Positions 1-14,000 of a stretch of 64,000 bases of DNA are shown piece after piece (the stretch's first letter is position 1; each line of letters starts with the position of its first letter). The notes below the pieces were generated by a model. It searched no databases and had not been told where the DNA came from. It was given only the letters and a program-made list of their open reading frames with translations. The stretch covers positions 8,498,986 through 8,562,985 of the forward strand of contig NC_049988.1 of assembly GCF_000003815.2 (NCBI RefSeq), in the 5' to 3' direction. The stretch comes from Branchiostoma floridae. Its lineage: Eukaryota; Chordata; Leptocardii; Amphioxiformes; Branchiostomatidae. A program made the translations under genes and the position numbers.

Positions 1-1868
1 GCACGGTCATGTTTCCAAATATTTTAAAGGAACCCTTTCAATAGATTCGAAATTTCATATTCGATCTTTTATTAAACACTATGGCTATTGTTTTTTTTAT
101 TCAAAATAAGTCAAACTTATTACAAATATTGCTAGGGATTACATGATATTAGGGAACAGCTGAGTACTTTTGTTTTTGCAACTCGTGTTTTTTTTGTAGG
201 AGCTGGAATCGCTTTACGTCCTTTGATATTTGCCATAGTATTGTGTGGGTGGTAATGGTTTGTTTATTATGGACCTTACACGATCCCTTAAAAGAATCAA
301 AGGTCTCTTAAAGGTCTCCAGTATGTATCTAAGATCTCGGAGTACATTAAGGAGCTTATAGATAATGGCACGTTATCACTTTTAGAGAATAACCGTTAGA
401 GTGGCTTACCTGTGATGGACAAAACGGTCTATCTGATCGTTCGTAAACAATGTCGACGTCTGGCATAATGTCACTAATCTTTCTGATCTTTGGAGAGAGT
501 AAAAAAAACACACACATTACTAATGGAGCTTAAGTAACGGACAAGTGGCAGTTAAACTTTATCAGATTTCGCAGAAAACAAAAACAGTAAATATCTAAGA
601 AAGATGACCTTTATTGACCTTTATATGAGAATTCTTCATTGCGCGCATGCGTTTTTTACGAAGACAGTGTAAGTTTTAACGGTCTGCTTAGATATATATT
701 GTAAAAACGCTGCAAAAGTAATCTCCGAGCAGTTGTAGGAAGATTGATCTGTAACGTTTTCTGGAAAAGGGTGCCCTTTGTATCTAAAATAAGAAGGCAG
801 GAAACGTTGCGATTTGGAATCTAACATCTGCTTGGAGATAACTGTAAAGTATAGCTCATTCGATATATTCACAACACAATACAACATCCTTCATATCTTC
901 AAGATAGGGAATTGACCGAAAAAGGCTCATCTTTGAATCCTTCTACGAGTCGGTAAATGGCAAAGGTGTATTCACAGGGAAAGCTTGCTGGAAAAAAAGC
1001 TTTTGTGTCGTACCATTGAATCGTCCCTCCTTACATTTTCTGCGTCCTTTCAATGTGGCACTTTGGTCGTGATGTTCATCACACGAATTGACAATTGTCA
1101 TGATTGTAGGAGCTGGTGTAGTATGATTTACGTTTTACCTGATGGACGCTTTTTCAAGTTTCTTCTTCGTCCATGGAGTATTATTGCAGACGTGGCTTTT
1201 ACATCGGCACTGCAATAAAGGACCTAGCGGCTGGTGCCTTCATTTCTCATCCGCTAGTAATGGAGTAGAAGCCATAACTGAGTTTCTATGCATGAGAAAA
1301 TGACCAAATATCGTGACATAAGGTGGTGTAGATAACATGGTGGGCCTTCATCATAACTACCTTCTGAAAGTTCGTTATGTAACACGTGTCACTCTTGCGT
1401 CATAGTTGCGTCAGAGTTACCGTGGAAAATTTGGCTCGTTTTCAATATCCTGTACTTGTTCGTTAAATGACTGTTACGGTTCAAATTTCATTACCTAAAA
1501 ATGCTCCACTATTACAACGCTCACTGGCTTCCTTTAGTTATTTCTAGGAGTTTGTAAGCTCATATAACAACGGTATATTCTGTTCTGTAGGGAGTTTTGT
1601 CGTAATGTAGAGTCAAACTTAAAGAGGAAAGCTTCTGTTCTGCTTCATTTGTCCAGTGTTTATTGCAAATATAACGTTATTGTGAACAAGAAGACAGAGA
1701 CTCGTTTGCATACTACAAAACTCGTCGTTACGCGAAAGTCCCATAAGTCGTGCGATTTTTGCCGCTGTACGATGTTACGATTTTCAGCTAGGCTACGACA
1801 GAGCCAACCGTCGATAAGCATCTACGACAAACTTTTCTGGCACAAAACATCTGAATGCTACCCACCTG
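1..1868. other. No gene recognised
   Basis: The stretch is AT-rich, and its only open frames are short (83 codons or fewer) and unlike any family I know. The plus-strand receptor gene downstream lacks a visible start and signal peptide, so its first exon could be hidden here or lie before the window. I saw no convincing exon with a hydrophobic leader flanked by a donor. Confidence 0.5.
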
Positions 1869-1869
1869 C

Positions 1870-2390
1870 ACCGAGAATTCTCTAATTTGCTGTGGTATGA
1901 CATATGTGGGTGGTAGAGAAGGGCAAGGTGCGGTCGTGGTATGATCTCCCTCAATATTAATACATTTTTGTACACAAAATCCTTGAGTATACCTGAATGT
2001 TGTACAACTGTTCTGAGAATTTCCTCAATTTTGCTGTGTTATGACATATGTGGGCGGTAAAAATTTACCAAGTACAACCCTGGTAGGGTCTCCCTCAATA
2101 CACAAAATCCTTAAGCATACCTGAATGTTGTACAACTGTTCTGAGAATTCACCAAGCTGTTGTGGTATGGCATATGTTTGCGGTAGATATTGGTGCGGCC
2201 GTGGTATGGTCTCTCTCAGTACACAAGATCATTGAACATAACGTTGTACAACTGTTTAAAAGATTTTCCCACTTTGTTGTAGTATAGCATATATGTGTGG
2301 TAGATATTTGTCAGGGGCGACCATGCATAGTACGGTCTCCCTCAATATGCAAAATACGCGTACGCATACTTAAAGTTGTGCTTGAACGAG
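1870..2390. repeat. Degenerate tandem array, four units of about 117-144 bp
   Basis: The words CATATGTGGG(T/C)GG, GTACAACTGTTCTGAGAATT and GGTCTCCCTCAAT recur in the same order. The CATATGTG-like landmark starts near 1900, 2044, 2171 and 2288. Spacing shrinks from about 144 to 117 bp and the units differ by many substitutions, so the array is old. It contains no coding potential. Confidence 0.75.
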
Positions 2391-2469
2391 CGAGTTTCAC
2401 GCAGTGGCTACGGACGTGCAGTGGCTACGTCCTTGGTGCTGAAATCTGAGGTTGGGGACCTTTTGCATC

Positions 2470-2850
2470 ATAAGACCTTTCCCACCGCTCTCCTGGCAAT
2501 GCTATCGTTTGTTTTTTCTACTTCCAGTGATGAAGCCACTTAATGCTTCTCGGGATAAATGTAATAATACATTTCCTGACGCTCTCCTAGCAATATTTCT
2601 ACTTCAAGTGATGAAGCTAGTTTATGCATCTAGTGGATAAATGTAATAATACATTTCCTACCGCTCTCCTAGCAATATTACTACATGCATTTGGTTCTTT
2701 TACTTCAGATACTGTAATGGAACTGCTGTATTATTCCAGGGGAGTACTGTAACAATACATTTCCTACCGTTTTTTCTGGCAACATTACGCTGCTGTTCTT
2801 TTATCCAGTAATAAAACTGTTTTTCCTTCCAGGGGAGTACTGTAACAGTA
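2470..2850 (+). repeat. Degenerate tandem array that includes a receptor splice acceptor
   Basis: Four imperfect units of about 80-105 bp share the words CATTTCCTACCGCTCTCC, AGCAATATT and GTAATAATAC. The last two units contain TTCCAGGGGAGTACTGTAACA, which is the splice acceptor and first bases of the receptor exon starting at 2833. The copy at about 2738-2760 is therefore a decayed duplicate of the true exon start. What is directly seen is the repeat; that it arose by tandem duplication of the intron-exon border is inference. Confidence 0.7.
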
Positions 2851-2934
2851 CTTGGGACCGGATATACTGCTGGCCGCATGTGTCCTCCGGTACTACCATC
2901 TACTTACCCTGCCCACGGGGATTTGACGGGTCGA
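2833..2934 (+). CDS. Plus receptor, exon a: hormone-receptor domain, first part
   Basis: The acceptor is TTTTCCTTCCAG and the donor is TCGA|GTGAGT, phase 1. It encodes EYCNSTWDRIYCWPHV followed by a segment ending in CPRGFDGS. It contains three ectodomain cysteines, the W-D pair of the hormone-receptor domain and one N-glycosylation sequon (NST). It is the first exon I can recognise. It enters with a split codon, so at least one coding exon lies upstream. Confidence 0.85.
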
Positions 2935-5900
2935 GTGAGTCTCAGTTTCTTTAATCTTTACAGCCTTCCTTCCTTCTATCTTTCCATCCATCCTTACTTC
3001 CATGTTTCCCTTTGTCCTTCCTTCCTTACCTCCATCTTAACCTCCATGTATCCTCCCATCTTTCCTTCCATCAATCCACCCTCCCTTCATCTTTCCATCC
3101 GTCCTTCCCTCCTTCTATCCTCCCTCCCTCCCTCCTTTTGTTATCCGTTATCTATTTCGTACGCACGTGCTGCCATTCACTAGCCGGCAGACCACGCAGC
3201 CATTCACCTGTTCCTGCTGGTAAAGGCGTCCAATCAACTTTGAAAAGAAGTTGACCATGTTGTTTGGTAATTTGAATGACTGATCCAGTTGTTCTTCTGA
3301 AGAGGCAATGTTAATCAACAAAGGCCTCCCCGATGTGTGTTCTACTATGACCATCTAAACTGATTTTGACCAATTACCTCAGGCCAGGAACCCGACGTTT
3401 GCGGCACAGAAACAAGAGAACATTGAATTAGGTTCATTTATTTCATGAAACGAATTTTATTACTTTTGCTCACCCACGCTGCAGCTTTCATGAAATGTTA
3501 TGATCAAGACGTCATAGCAACTGATCAACGACGTCACATCACCATAGTTACGATATGGAATAGATTTACCAAAATCGTACCATTTTGATAAATCTGGAAA
3601 GTAGCAGTTGTTATATAACGTTACAATATCTTTACCGACTGAAGTTAAAAGAGAGCTAATTCAGTGAAAATTCGCAGAATCTCCTGTTATACTGCTATAC
3701 ATGTATTTGATTTGACGGAATGATTCCCCTTCTTTATACATGTTATGTATATGTAGAGCATTATTGAAAAAAATCCTTCTTATGTGATGGCCACAATATT
3801 GGACTCATCAGTTATGACCACAATGGGACTTACTTCATAACTGCCAGAGGAAGGAAAATTGAAGCATATCATAAAGAACAAAGTAACCTGGACTTCAAGC
3901 CGCACAACATACAAATTATTGCTACCATCTAACATCATCTCACAAATAGGCAATAGCCGAGCTTGAGCATGTAAGATACGTGAATCACTAAGCAGAGGAC
4001 AAAAAGCCGGGAAAAGTCACGTGGTCCCGCAATTTTTGTTAGAAAAACCCTGATAAAGTTTACAGAGAATAGCTGAGTTTTATTTTTTACCCCGATGTTT
4101 GCAGAGTTGCTGGCGTACCGTACCTGTGACCTGACCGGGCAGTGGCAGTGGGGCCCGTGGACTAACTACACCGCCTGCCTGGCGCACAAACTGCCTGTTG
4201 GTGGCCACATGGTCTTTCGTTTCTTATGCCTCTAGTTGTCAGCATCCTCCTACGCAGGGACATCCAACAGCCAAACTGCCGGCCTGGAGGTGCCCTTTTT
4301 TTTTCAACCGTCACACTTAGTTCCTGACCGCCATGCTTATAATAATTAAGGGGGTTACCCTTATACATCCAATAAAACGGAAAGTTTTTTTTCTGATTGG
4401 CTAACACCTGTTTGGGGGGGGGGGGGGGGGCGTCCACAGGAACTAAGAGTGACGGTTGAAAGAGCAGGGCACATCCAGACAGGCAGTTTGGCTGTTGGAT
4501 GTCCCTGCGTAGGAGGATGGTTGTCAGTATCTCCCTGACACAATGGAATTTATGTACATCAACATACACAATGCAATTAGAGTCTTAGATCAATTTGACA
4601 CATATGTTGACTCATTCATACCTGTTAAGTTGTACTGTAAGTAGTTGTTATAGACCTTAAGAAAGTCGCTGTACTATTGTTAGCTAAGCCTTATTGCTTG
4701 GGTTACCACTACAGTGGTAAGATTTTGGTGACACCTCAGGGGTGGATGCATTTTTTAAACACGTGGTGCCGTATCACCATCATCATGCATCCAGTTTTAC
4801 ACCAGTGAGGTAAATTAGATAAAGTCTTTCCAGTCATGGCAGACATTAAAGCAGGTCCTGACAGTCCAATGTCTCCGTCTAAACATCAATATTTGTCATC
4901 TTGTATATAAAACAATTTGCTAAATGCTAAATGCTAAATATTGTGAAACGTGTCATCTTCGAGGCCTCCTGTTCCTTGACGTATATGTGCTTTCTTTTAA
5001 ATACATCTTATTTCCGTTTCCGGTTTACAGGAGCCAATCATGACGTTTGTTGTTCGCGACATCTACTTCTACGGATCCTGTCTGTCTCTCGCCTTCCTAT
5101 TGGCCACCGTCTTCATCTACTACTACCTAAAGTAAGGATCAGACACTGTCTAATCATTTGACCCATAGATAGATCCTTTGTCCTACTTTCCAAGCAGAGG
5201 TTAGGCTCCGGCTGTTTTTTTAAACGTTTTTTAGTCGTTTTTATCGGGCTTTCTATTTTGTCATTTTTCTTGAAGTACGCCAGCCACAGCAAGATAAAAT
5301 ACAAAATAGAAAGTCCGATAAAAACGACTAAAAAATGCTTTAAAAAACAGCCGGAGCCTAACCTCTGCTTGGAGAGTACCGTTGTCCCTTGTAGCGGACG
5401 CTCAACCATAGATTCGTAAGGCTAACGTCATATTTCCACAAAGGGACCCAGTCGGACAGTTTGGGGGAACTAAAAGTACGATATAAAAGGCAACAAAAAC
5501 ATAAACAGGACCAAAATAATTTAACAGCATTCCTTGTACATATCTATTGGTATAAACTTTAATTTTTTGTTTGTTTCCGCAAACAGCCCGGCCGGGCCCC
5601 ATGTAGGAAATGTGGCGTAGGCCTAAGAGTGTTAAACCTCTTCACGAAACGAACACACTTACCAATAAGTTTGTCTTGCCCAATTAAATGTTCTTGGCTA
5701 CAAGTGCGAATCAGATATTGAAAGGAAGGAATTACTCTTCGCCTGAACATAAATGTAACAAGGTTGTTGTTACTCATTTATGTTTTGATATAATTTGTTT
5801 CCCATTTCAATTATTTCATTCGAAGTGTGTTCAGTAGTTGTTAGGAGGAGGGCTCCTATAAGCCGTTTTTGGCTTCTCCCTCGCTCCCGCACGTTTTTTT

Positions 5901-8005
5901 GTGTATCATTTATCTTAACTTTATGTTTTTCCTTTTTGTATGTGCAAATAAAAAATCAAATCAAATCAAGAACAGCCTTGAAAGACGAGATTAAAAACAT
6001 GACAGCAATTTGAGCAAACAGCCTAAAACAATCAACACGCTAAATACTGGCAGTTGTTTTCTAGATTCAATATCAGAATATATATTGCTAGCAGCGGGAG
6101 AAAGCTTCTTATCATATTACCTTATCATTCTCTTTAAGATACTCTATTTATTACTGACTGTTAATTTTAATGCATAACTATAGATCTGTGTTAAAAATCA
6201 GATCTTGATCTTGACATCTCAAGAATAATTGCTTCCAGAAATAGCATGGCATCTAATACTTATTTCCGTTCCAAATTACCCATATTGTTTCATTCTTTCA
6301 GTTACCTCGGCCGATACATATATAATGATGACTAAGATTCTCATTATAGACTAATATCCTCATCGCGGCGTTGTTCGTTAAGTTGTTTGTACTTCTAGGA
6401 AACACTATCAATTTCACCAACGTCTTACGACTTTCTGTTGACAGCTCAGTTTTCTTTACATGTGTACAAAAGAAACACGCGCACACACCAGAAGCATATA
6501 CATTTGATAGTTGATATAAAACAACACCACGCAAGAGAAGGAGCAGAAATAGTCAGACACACATCAAAACTGCTACTGAAACATCACCGGTACCATAACG
6601 CACAAATTGTATGTGTATTCCAATCGAGACATAAAACTTAACTGTACATCCAAAGCAAGTTAAGATACAAAGCTGATGATATACCCTATACTCTCAAGTC
6701 ACTCTTTTCAAACCGTACATTCGCCTTAATTATTTTTGCTTTGAGTCTGACAACTGAGGTTCCGGAATGAGTTATTCAAGTTATATAACGTCCTTGACTT
6801 CGAATTCTGTTATCTCTGTGATTATGACTTCCTGTTGAGATCGCGGTGAGTGTTAAGACAACGTAATGACTACGTGGCTTAGATTGGCGTCTCCCTGCTA
6901 AACCACCCAAGGCCAGGACTTTCCACTTTCTACATATACATGTACCTTGCAAGGTAGCAAGGTTGCGAAAACGTTTAGAAAAAGATAATATCTAACGATT
7001 TTACGACCTTTATGACGATGGTTTAGAGTAAATGAATTTTGATACGGCAAAGGACGAAAATCCGTTAGGCTGATAAAATTATCTTTACGAATTTGTCGCC
7101 AACGTTAATACAAGTCTAAATTTGGAATAATGCATTTCAACCCCCTTATCTTAACAACACTCTGGGTGTTAATTGCCTTTTAAGTCGTTAAAGGTACGCC
7201 GCAGGTAAGAAATTAACGTAATTTACAGAAATTAAGTGGCCCAAGGCAGCTTCCCTGTGGAACACCGCGCGTCCACAGAACGCTAATTACAGAACACAGT
7301 ATGTGCGCTTACCATCAGCCAATTAACGGGTCATATGAAGCAAAACCTAAGAAAGGTTTTACGTTTGGTGATAGAGTTCAATGATAGCAGCATTGGCTAA
7401 TTCTTCATTTCGTCATCAAACCAAAATCACACGTCCGGAGACACATTATAATTAGGGAGCTACTGATCATGTACGTAATCCTTTCTACTATCACCTTCAC
7501 CGGGCAAAACTTAACGAGCTTTGCAGTTTGCCAAACACGGACATTAACAAGGACTCTTTGTGAAGTTTGTGTCCAAAAATAGCTCTTTTCCGTCTCATAC
7601 AGGTTATCTATCATAAACCAAAGACAAGGGCCCGTTACCTAAAATGGTGTTCGCATTTGCAACTAATCTCCAAGCAGGTCTTACGGGAGCATAAGATAGT
7701 ATCAAAAGCTGGCAGAGGAGTGTAGCCAATGTACGTACATACACTCCTAGGTCGGATAAATGACTCTAGCTTTTGATACTATCTTATGCTACCGTAAGAT
7801 CTGCTTGGAAATTAGTCGCAACCGTAACCTACCAAAAAACTGAACGTACTCTTTGTAACTAGAACATTGTTCTACGATTAAAAAAAGCTATGAGATGATA
7901 GATAACTTTCTCAAACAAACGTTATTTATACCTGTAAATCAGGATAAATAAACTTCATGGTTATATGAAACAAGCAAAAAAGATACTTCGTCCCTGGGTG
8001 GGCTC

Positions 8006-8045
<40 letters not shown>

Positions 8046-11000
8046 AATTGCGCCACAGAGACTTTGTTGCGACAATCCTGTTTATTTTATCAGCTGTTTC
8101 ATGTGTCAGTCAGAAACAACCCCACGAGCAAAGTCCACACAATGCGGTTAATGATTTAAAAATATGCGATAGTGTCAGCGGCATAGAGCAAGCACATTAT
8201 GCGAATCTTAGTTTAATGGTTACTGTGAATGCAGAAACTTTCGCGGTGGTTTAATGTTCCCAGTTTTTGCTGTGGCCGCTTCACCGCGAACTTAAAACGA
8301 CCACGAACATTTTTCCATCATCGAATCCATGGCAGTAAGAGACTACAGTGCATGATGCTACCGCGAACTTAAAACCACCGCGAAAAGTTCTTTTTCCCGC
8401 TACCGCGAAATTTAATCCCCGTGAACTTAAATACATTTACAGTAATATTTTTGAAGCACCAGAGACATTGAATTTAGATGAATAGATACGAATTAGACAA
8501 CATCGGCCTTTGCATTGTGTTGAATTCAAAGAGCCATTGACCATTTTCCTGCTAGACAACAATGCAATAAAAACACGTCTTTACACAAGGAATACTGATT
8601 GCACAATAGGTACTTCACATCAAATAAAGCAATCATTGATATGGAAATTATTATCACTGTTTTCATGTTTGCTGCGTTTTTAAAGTACTTTGTATTTTCC
8701 TGATACAAGAAAGAAAAGTTATTAGGGGCAAAATGTAGCTAAGATTGTTCAGGGCATTTTCTCATGCGTTTCTATGACGTTGTAAATATTACACACATAA
8801 CCACACGCGCAGGAAACTTAGATAAACCAATGATGTAACGTCCTTGGATAAACCAGAGAGAAAATGGAGAGAAAGCAGTCCAGATAATATTTATGGTATT
8901 CATTTTGTGGAGTCAGTGAAAGTGAGTGTTCCGATAAGAGCTTTCATGTTTTCTACATCTATACGATATTACCCTTTGGGCTACTAAAAACAAGATACAA
9001 ACCCCAAAACAAACAAGTAAGTGTGTGTGTACGTGGCTCTGCTGCCCACTGGCGATGAATCACTTTATATTAGACGCTGGTAGAGACGGAGATATAGTGA
9101 GATTGTAGAAGATTGATGGGCAGTTACAACGTACACAGTGGAGATGTACGTTTGCCCTGTGAGTTACAGTAAACAGTGCACAATGGAAACGTGACCTTTC
9201 GGCTCGAGTGGCGATGCGCGTTTCCGCCTCCATCGTAAACGGTCGTTGCCATTTGAAACGTCCGTTGCCATATCGCTGGCCGGTCAATGCCATATCCGTC
9301 AGTATCATGACTCTTGGGCAGACAAGAGGCAAAAACGTACTAATTAAATTGTATCCTGTTGTTTTTTCATATGTTTGTTATTCTGTTATCAGTCATGTCT
9401 GTTATCAGTGACCTGTACCTAGCCCATCGAGGCATGAATGTACAATAAAGGTCTTTCATTCATATATAAAACACGTTCAACTATAACTGTACGACAGTAT
9501 TGAGGAGAGTGGTAAAACAGGATAAGCGAATAAAGAAAGCTCGTGTCCAAGCCAAATCCTTGAACCGTAAATATCTACACAGCGAGGCGTGCTAATGTAC
9601 TAAAAGTGTTCCGATCCATTCTACGATATATGCTGTCGACCATTGCAAATGCCATCGCCCGTTTACGAGACTGAAATTAGGGGTGCCTCGTTATTGTATG
9701 TAGGCTGGATACCAGACCCCAGCCCGATCTCAAAAATATCTATGGTGTGGCTAGGATCTGGTATTCAAAGTCCGTCAGTGTGAGGAGGACCGCTATGCCA
9801 TCCATCATTTAATAGACTTTGTGGGTTGCTTGAGTCGCATATTTCTTCAGGGGTCTGACCTAAGCGTTTCCTCGCTAGACCACCCTTGACTACATGGCGC
9901 CTGCCTTTCTTTGCAATTCACTGAATGCAGTTCCCAACAGGATCACGTATGCAGACGTCCTTGAATTCGAAGAGCTGCGATGGAGTGACACTGCTTCTTT
10001 TTACGTTACCGTTTACATTCATGAGTTACGTTTTCCTAAGCTTAAAAAATGGTATTGACATTGTATTTTTTATGGGGAAATATACCCCTTGATGATACAG
10101 TATCTTATACATACACATTTTGATATCTTCCAGAAGAGGAAAGGTTTGAATATTCCTTTGTGCGCACAGGATTGTATTGTTTTATGAACTATATTTTGCT
10201 TATGGCGATTTTCTATCAAATATCAGGCGACTATCGAGTAGTGGGCGGATCACCATCCACAAGAACTTGGCGATATCCTTCCTCCTGTACTACATTTTCT
10301 CCGTGGTGTTGTTCGAACCTTATATCAGTACGCCGGAAAACTTAGAAGACTCTTACCGACAAGTGGTGAGTTTATTATATCATGCACAATATTTCAGTAT
10401 GACAAAAGATTACACTACTCGTCACTGACCGAGAAAACATATTGTAATCTGCACTGGAGGCAGCAAGTGACCTTCTTTCAAGTACACTGTCTCACAACAT
10501 TTGATCACGTAATTCCTGTTATGGGGATTTTCTACCTAAAATTATTCTGCTCTTTGTAATGTAAAGTCATAATTTCTGTCATAGGTTTTGAAATAGATTA
10601 CATTTTTACACATTGGAATTAGTAAAAGTGACAGCGATGGTAGCAATGTCAGGATGGCCGAGCGGTCTAAGGCGCTGCGTTCAGGTCGCAGTCTGGTTCT
10701 CCAGGCGTGGGTTCGAATCCCACTTCTGACAATGATTTCTTTTTACAAACTAGAGTTCGGAGACCTCATACCTCCATGAAATATTCTGATTATGCAAATG
10801 ACTTTCACATTAGCATAATTTATGCTTGCTTATGTACACCTTTAACTAACGTACACAGGTCACAGTGTTGACAGACCAATCATTTACTACACGAAATAAG
10901 AAAAATTAGGACACTTTCAAATTAATTATGCAAATTAGGGACTTATTTGCATAATTAGTATCTGCTTAACTTCCGCCTGCCACAAACTACATATGTAACA

Positions 11001-14000
11001 TGTATTTGAGTGATATATTGGAAAACACTGTAAATATACATTTTCCTCATTAAGTATGCAAATGAAGTCCAAATTTGCATAATTTTGATTTCATTATGTA
11101 CATCTCTGCTACATGTACCTGCATACCAAATATCATGGAAATTCATCATTCCTATGTTCCGTTATGCTTCTTGGAAGATTTTGACAAAAATGCTCCTGCA
11201 GTTCCAGAGCAAGCTGCTAGGGGGTCCAAACATACACCACTTCTTCCTTACATCAAAAGCTATCTGCCACCAAGAAATCAAGACCATAGAATGTCCAGAT
11301 AAAAAGATACAAAAAATTGGAGTTCTGCTGCAGTACCAAGGTCACACACCAGGGGGCCCAAAATTGACCTTGACCTTCGTCTTCCCAACCCCTACCCACA
11401 TACCAAATATCATCGTAGTCCATCGAGAGGTTCTCAAGTTATGATGTCCACAAATATGCGGACACACACACAGACAGACACACAGACACACAGACACACA
11501 GACAGACCAAAAACTATACCTCCATTTTTTCATGGAGGTAATAAAACAATATATTTAATCATTCACTACAGAATAAAAAGTGTATTTCAGACTTATTTAG
11601 TGCATTTATTTTTCTCGTTTATGTTTGTGTCCGTGAAAGATGTGTTTGTCCTTGTATGTTTTTTCATCCATTCAAGTGATGTTGTGCCTTTGCGCCCCAA
11701 AAGACGGACTTAGTACTGTCGCGTGTTTTTCAGCCTGGCCTGTGTAAGTTCCTGGTTGGCGCACAGCGGTATTTCTTCACCACGAACGTGTTCTGGATGT
11801 TTGTGGAGGGGATCCACCTGCACAAGAGGATCGCCGTGGCCGTGTTCAGCGCCGAGGCTAACATGCTACTCTACAGCGCCATCGGCTGGGGTGAGGATAG
11901 CCTCCGTTGCACTTTTCGAACGGGGATGATTTTTATTTTAGGGGGGGAGGGGGTGTTGGGGGGGGGGGAGTGGTTGTTTCGCGATTTTCAACGTTGCCTA
12001 TGTTCTCTTATGCCGGGAAAGAGAATTTCGCTCCGTTTCAAAACTCCCCTCTACGTCAAACTCCCTTCCCCAGCAAACTCCCTTCCTCGGCAAACTCTCT
12101 TTCCCGGCAAATGAGAACCTACTAAGCCCTCTAAAATAAAAACCAGCCCCGTTCGAAGACTGCAACGGAGGCTAGGGTGAGAACAAGTCAGTCTCTAACG
12201 TATAACCTGGCTATAGCCCTGTTTCCATAACGCGTTTGTGTCATAGAATGGATCTATCTTATGCATCGATATTTAAGTATGTATCTCTTACGTCAATGAA
12301 AGTTAGACATCCAGGTAGTAAGATACACCAAAAGCAGTTACTAAAACAACTGGATATGATTTTGGAAACTCCTTATTGAGACAATATGAGCTTTCTGCAC
12401 GTTTTGATCCATTGCTCGCTGATTCGCGATGAAGTGGTCGTTCTTTGACTAATGTTGTCCGGTCCCACTTTCGCTCTGTTTTCGAAAATATTCTTGGTAC
12501 AAAATAAATTCTACGCAGAGAAATGAAGTTTCTGGCCCAGGATGTGTTGTTGGAGATGTCGTAGCAACGCTGACAGTTGATTTATCTATGTGTTGTTTTT
12601 CCTTAAAGATGGCACTTCGTCGGAAATAGTGGCATGAGACAATACGATGACTATTGAGATCTAAGGTGTTTTAAACTAAACTGTTGCACCTGTGCAGGTA
12701 TCCCGTCACTCCTCGTGATAGCGTGGTCCGTCGTCATGGTGATGTTCCACGCGCATGCGTGTTGGGACCAGTATAACAAGCTGCCTTACATCTGGATTCT
12801 GTCCGGCCCCATATACCTGGTGCTTTCGGTAAGTTTACTTATGTTTCACAAGTTTTGTTTGTTTGTTTGTTTGTTTGTTTGTTTGTTGAGTAAGATTGGC
12901 CTTTTCTGCACCAACCATTTCCAATCTGTATGTGGCACTGTTAAAATAAGTTCAGTGCCACACTGTACTCGTCTGTTCGAAAACAAATAAAAAACATTTA
13001 GCACTTAACGTTACTAGTATTAACCATGGAAAGGAAGTTTAACGGGAGGTACTGTTTCCGTCTGTGATGGTGTGCTTGCACCTTAAACTCAAGATCCATT
13101 CGATGGCTATGTTTGAATTTCAGCAAGTTGGTAGTGATAGAGGAAACATGGTCATTTGTTGCACCGTAACAGCATTTTTGGTCCGACACCTCCTCTTGAA
13201 GTTAGTGCGGTAAAGCATATCATACAGCTGCTGCGTGTGACATACAAGCTTTAGTTTGTAACGTCTCTGTGTTCTTTCTTTTATTTTACAGGTGAACCTG
13301 GGTTTCCTGATCAACATCATCAGGATCCTGGTGCAGAAACTGAAGGAGAAACAAACAGTTGAGAGCCAACAAGTCACGTGAGCCATTTTTAGAGCAATGC
13401 TTTATTTTTTACAAACAGGCGATTCGGAAATCAGATTTTTGGAAATTAAGACGACTAGCAAAGTCGTCAACCCAACAAAAAGCTGCTCAACCCATGGTGA
13501 TCTCGGTAAAGATCATTAACGAGAAACTTTTAATGGCGAAGTGGCATACACATTCCTGCAGCTACAAATAACACGTATGGCCACCCTCTTGTCTGCTTAT
13601 TTTGATAGTCAGTTGGTGTCAGTTTGTGGTGTGGTCGTGTAGAAACTGGGTATATAAACACAAGAGTATCTAATGTACTAGACTTGTGTTTTGTACTTCA
13701 GGAAAGCGGCGAAGGCCACTCTGATCCTCTTCCCTCTGCTGGGGGTGCCGCACCTGCTGTTACTGCACGATCTGGCAGAGGGCGGTGCTGCACAGTGGAT
13801 CTATCAGATCTTCAACGCCGTCATGCAGGCCATGCAAGTACTGCAATTTTTATATATCAATATTCAGAAATGTTGCTTATGGCTTGCTACTTCTACATTG
13901 CTTGTATTTACTTGTTTTGCAGTTCATTTTGCCCTTCCCTGTTTGTTTCCCAAATATTACGTGCAGTTAGATATACATTGTAACCATGTTATATAATTTT

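Noticed and set aside
2878-3183. 101-codon frame rich in S, P, L
   Set aside because: Only its first 19 codons overlap the true exon; the rest translates a pyrimidine tract in the intron.
4162-4569. 135-codon minus-strand open frame
   Set aside because: It lies within the foldback hAT-like element and reads through its G run as a proline run.
11085-11444. 119-codon plus-strand frame
   Set aside because: It reads through a dispersed repeat that recurs at 14257-14508 with different frames.
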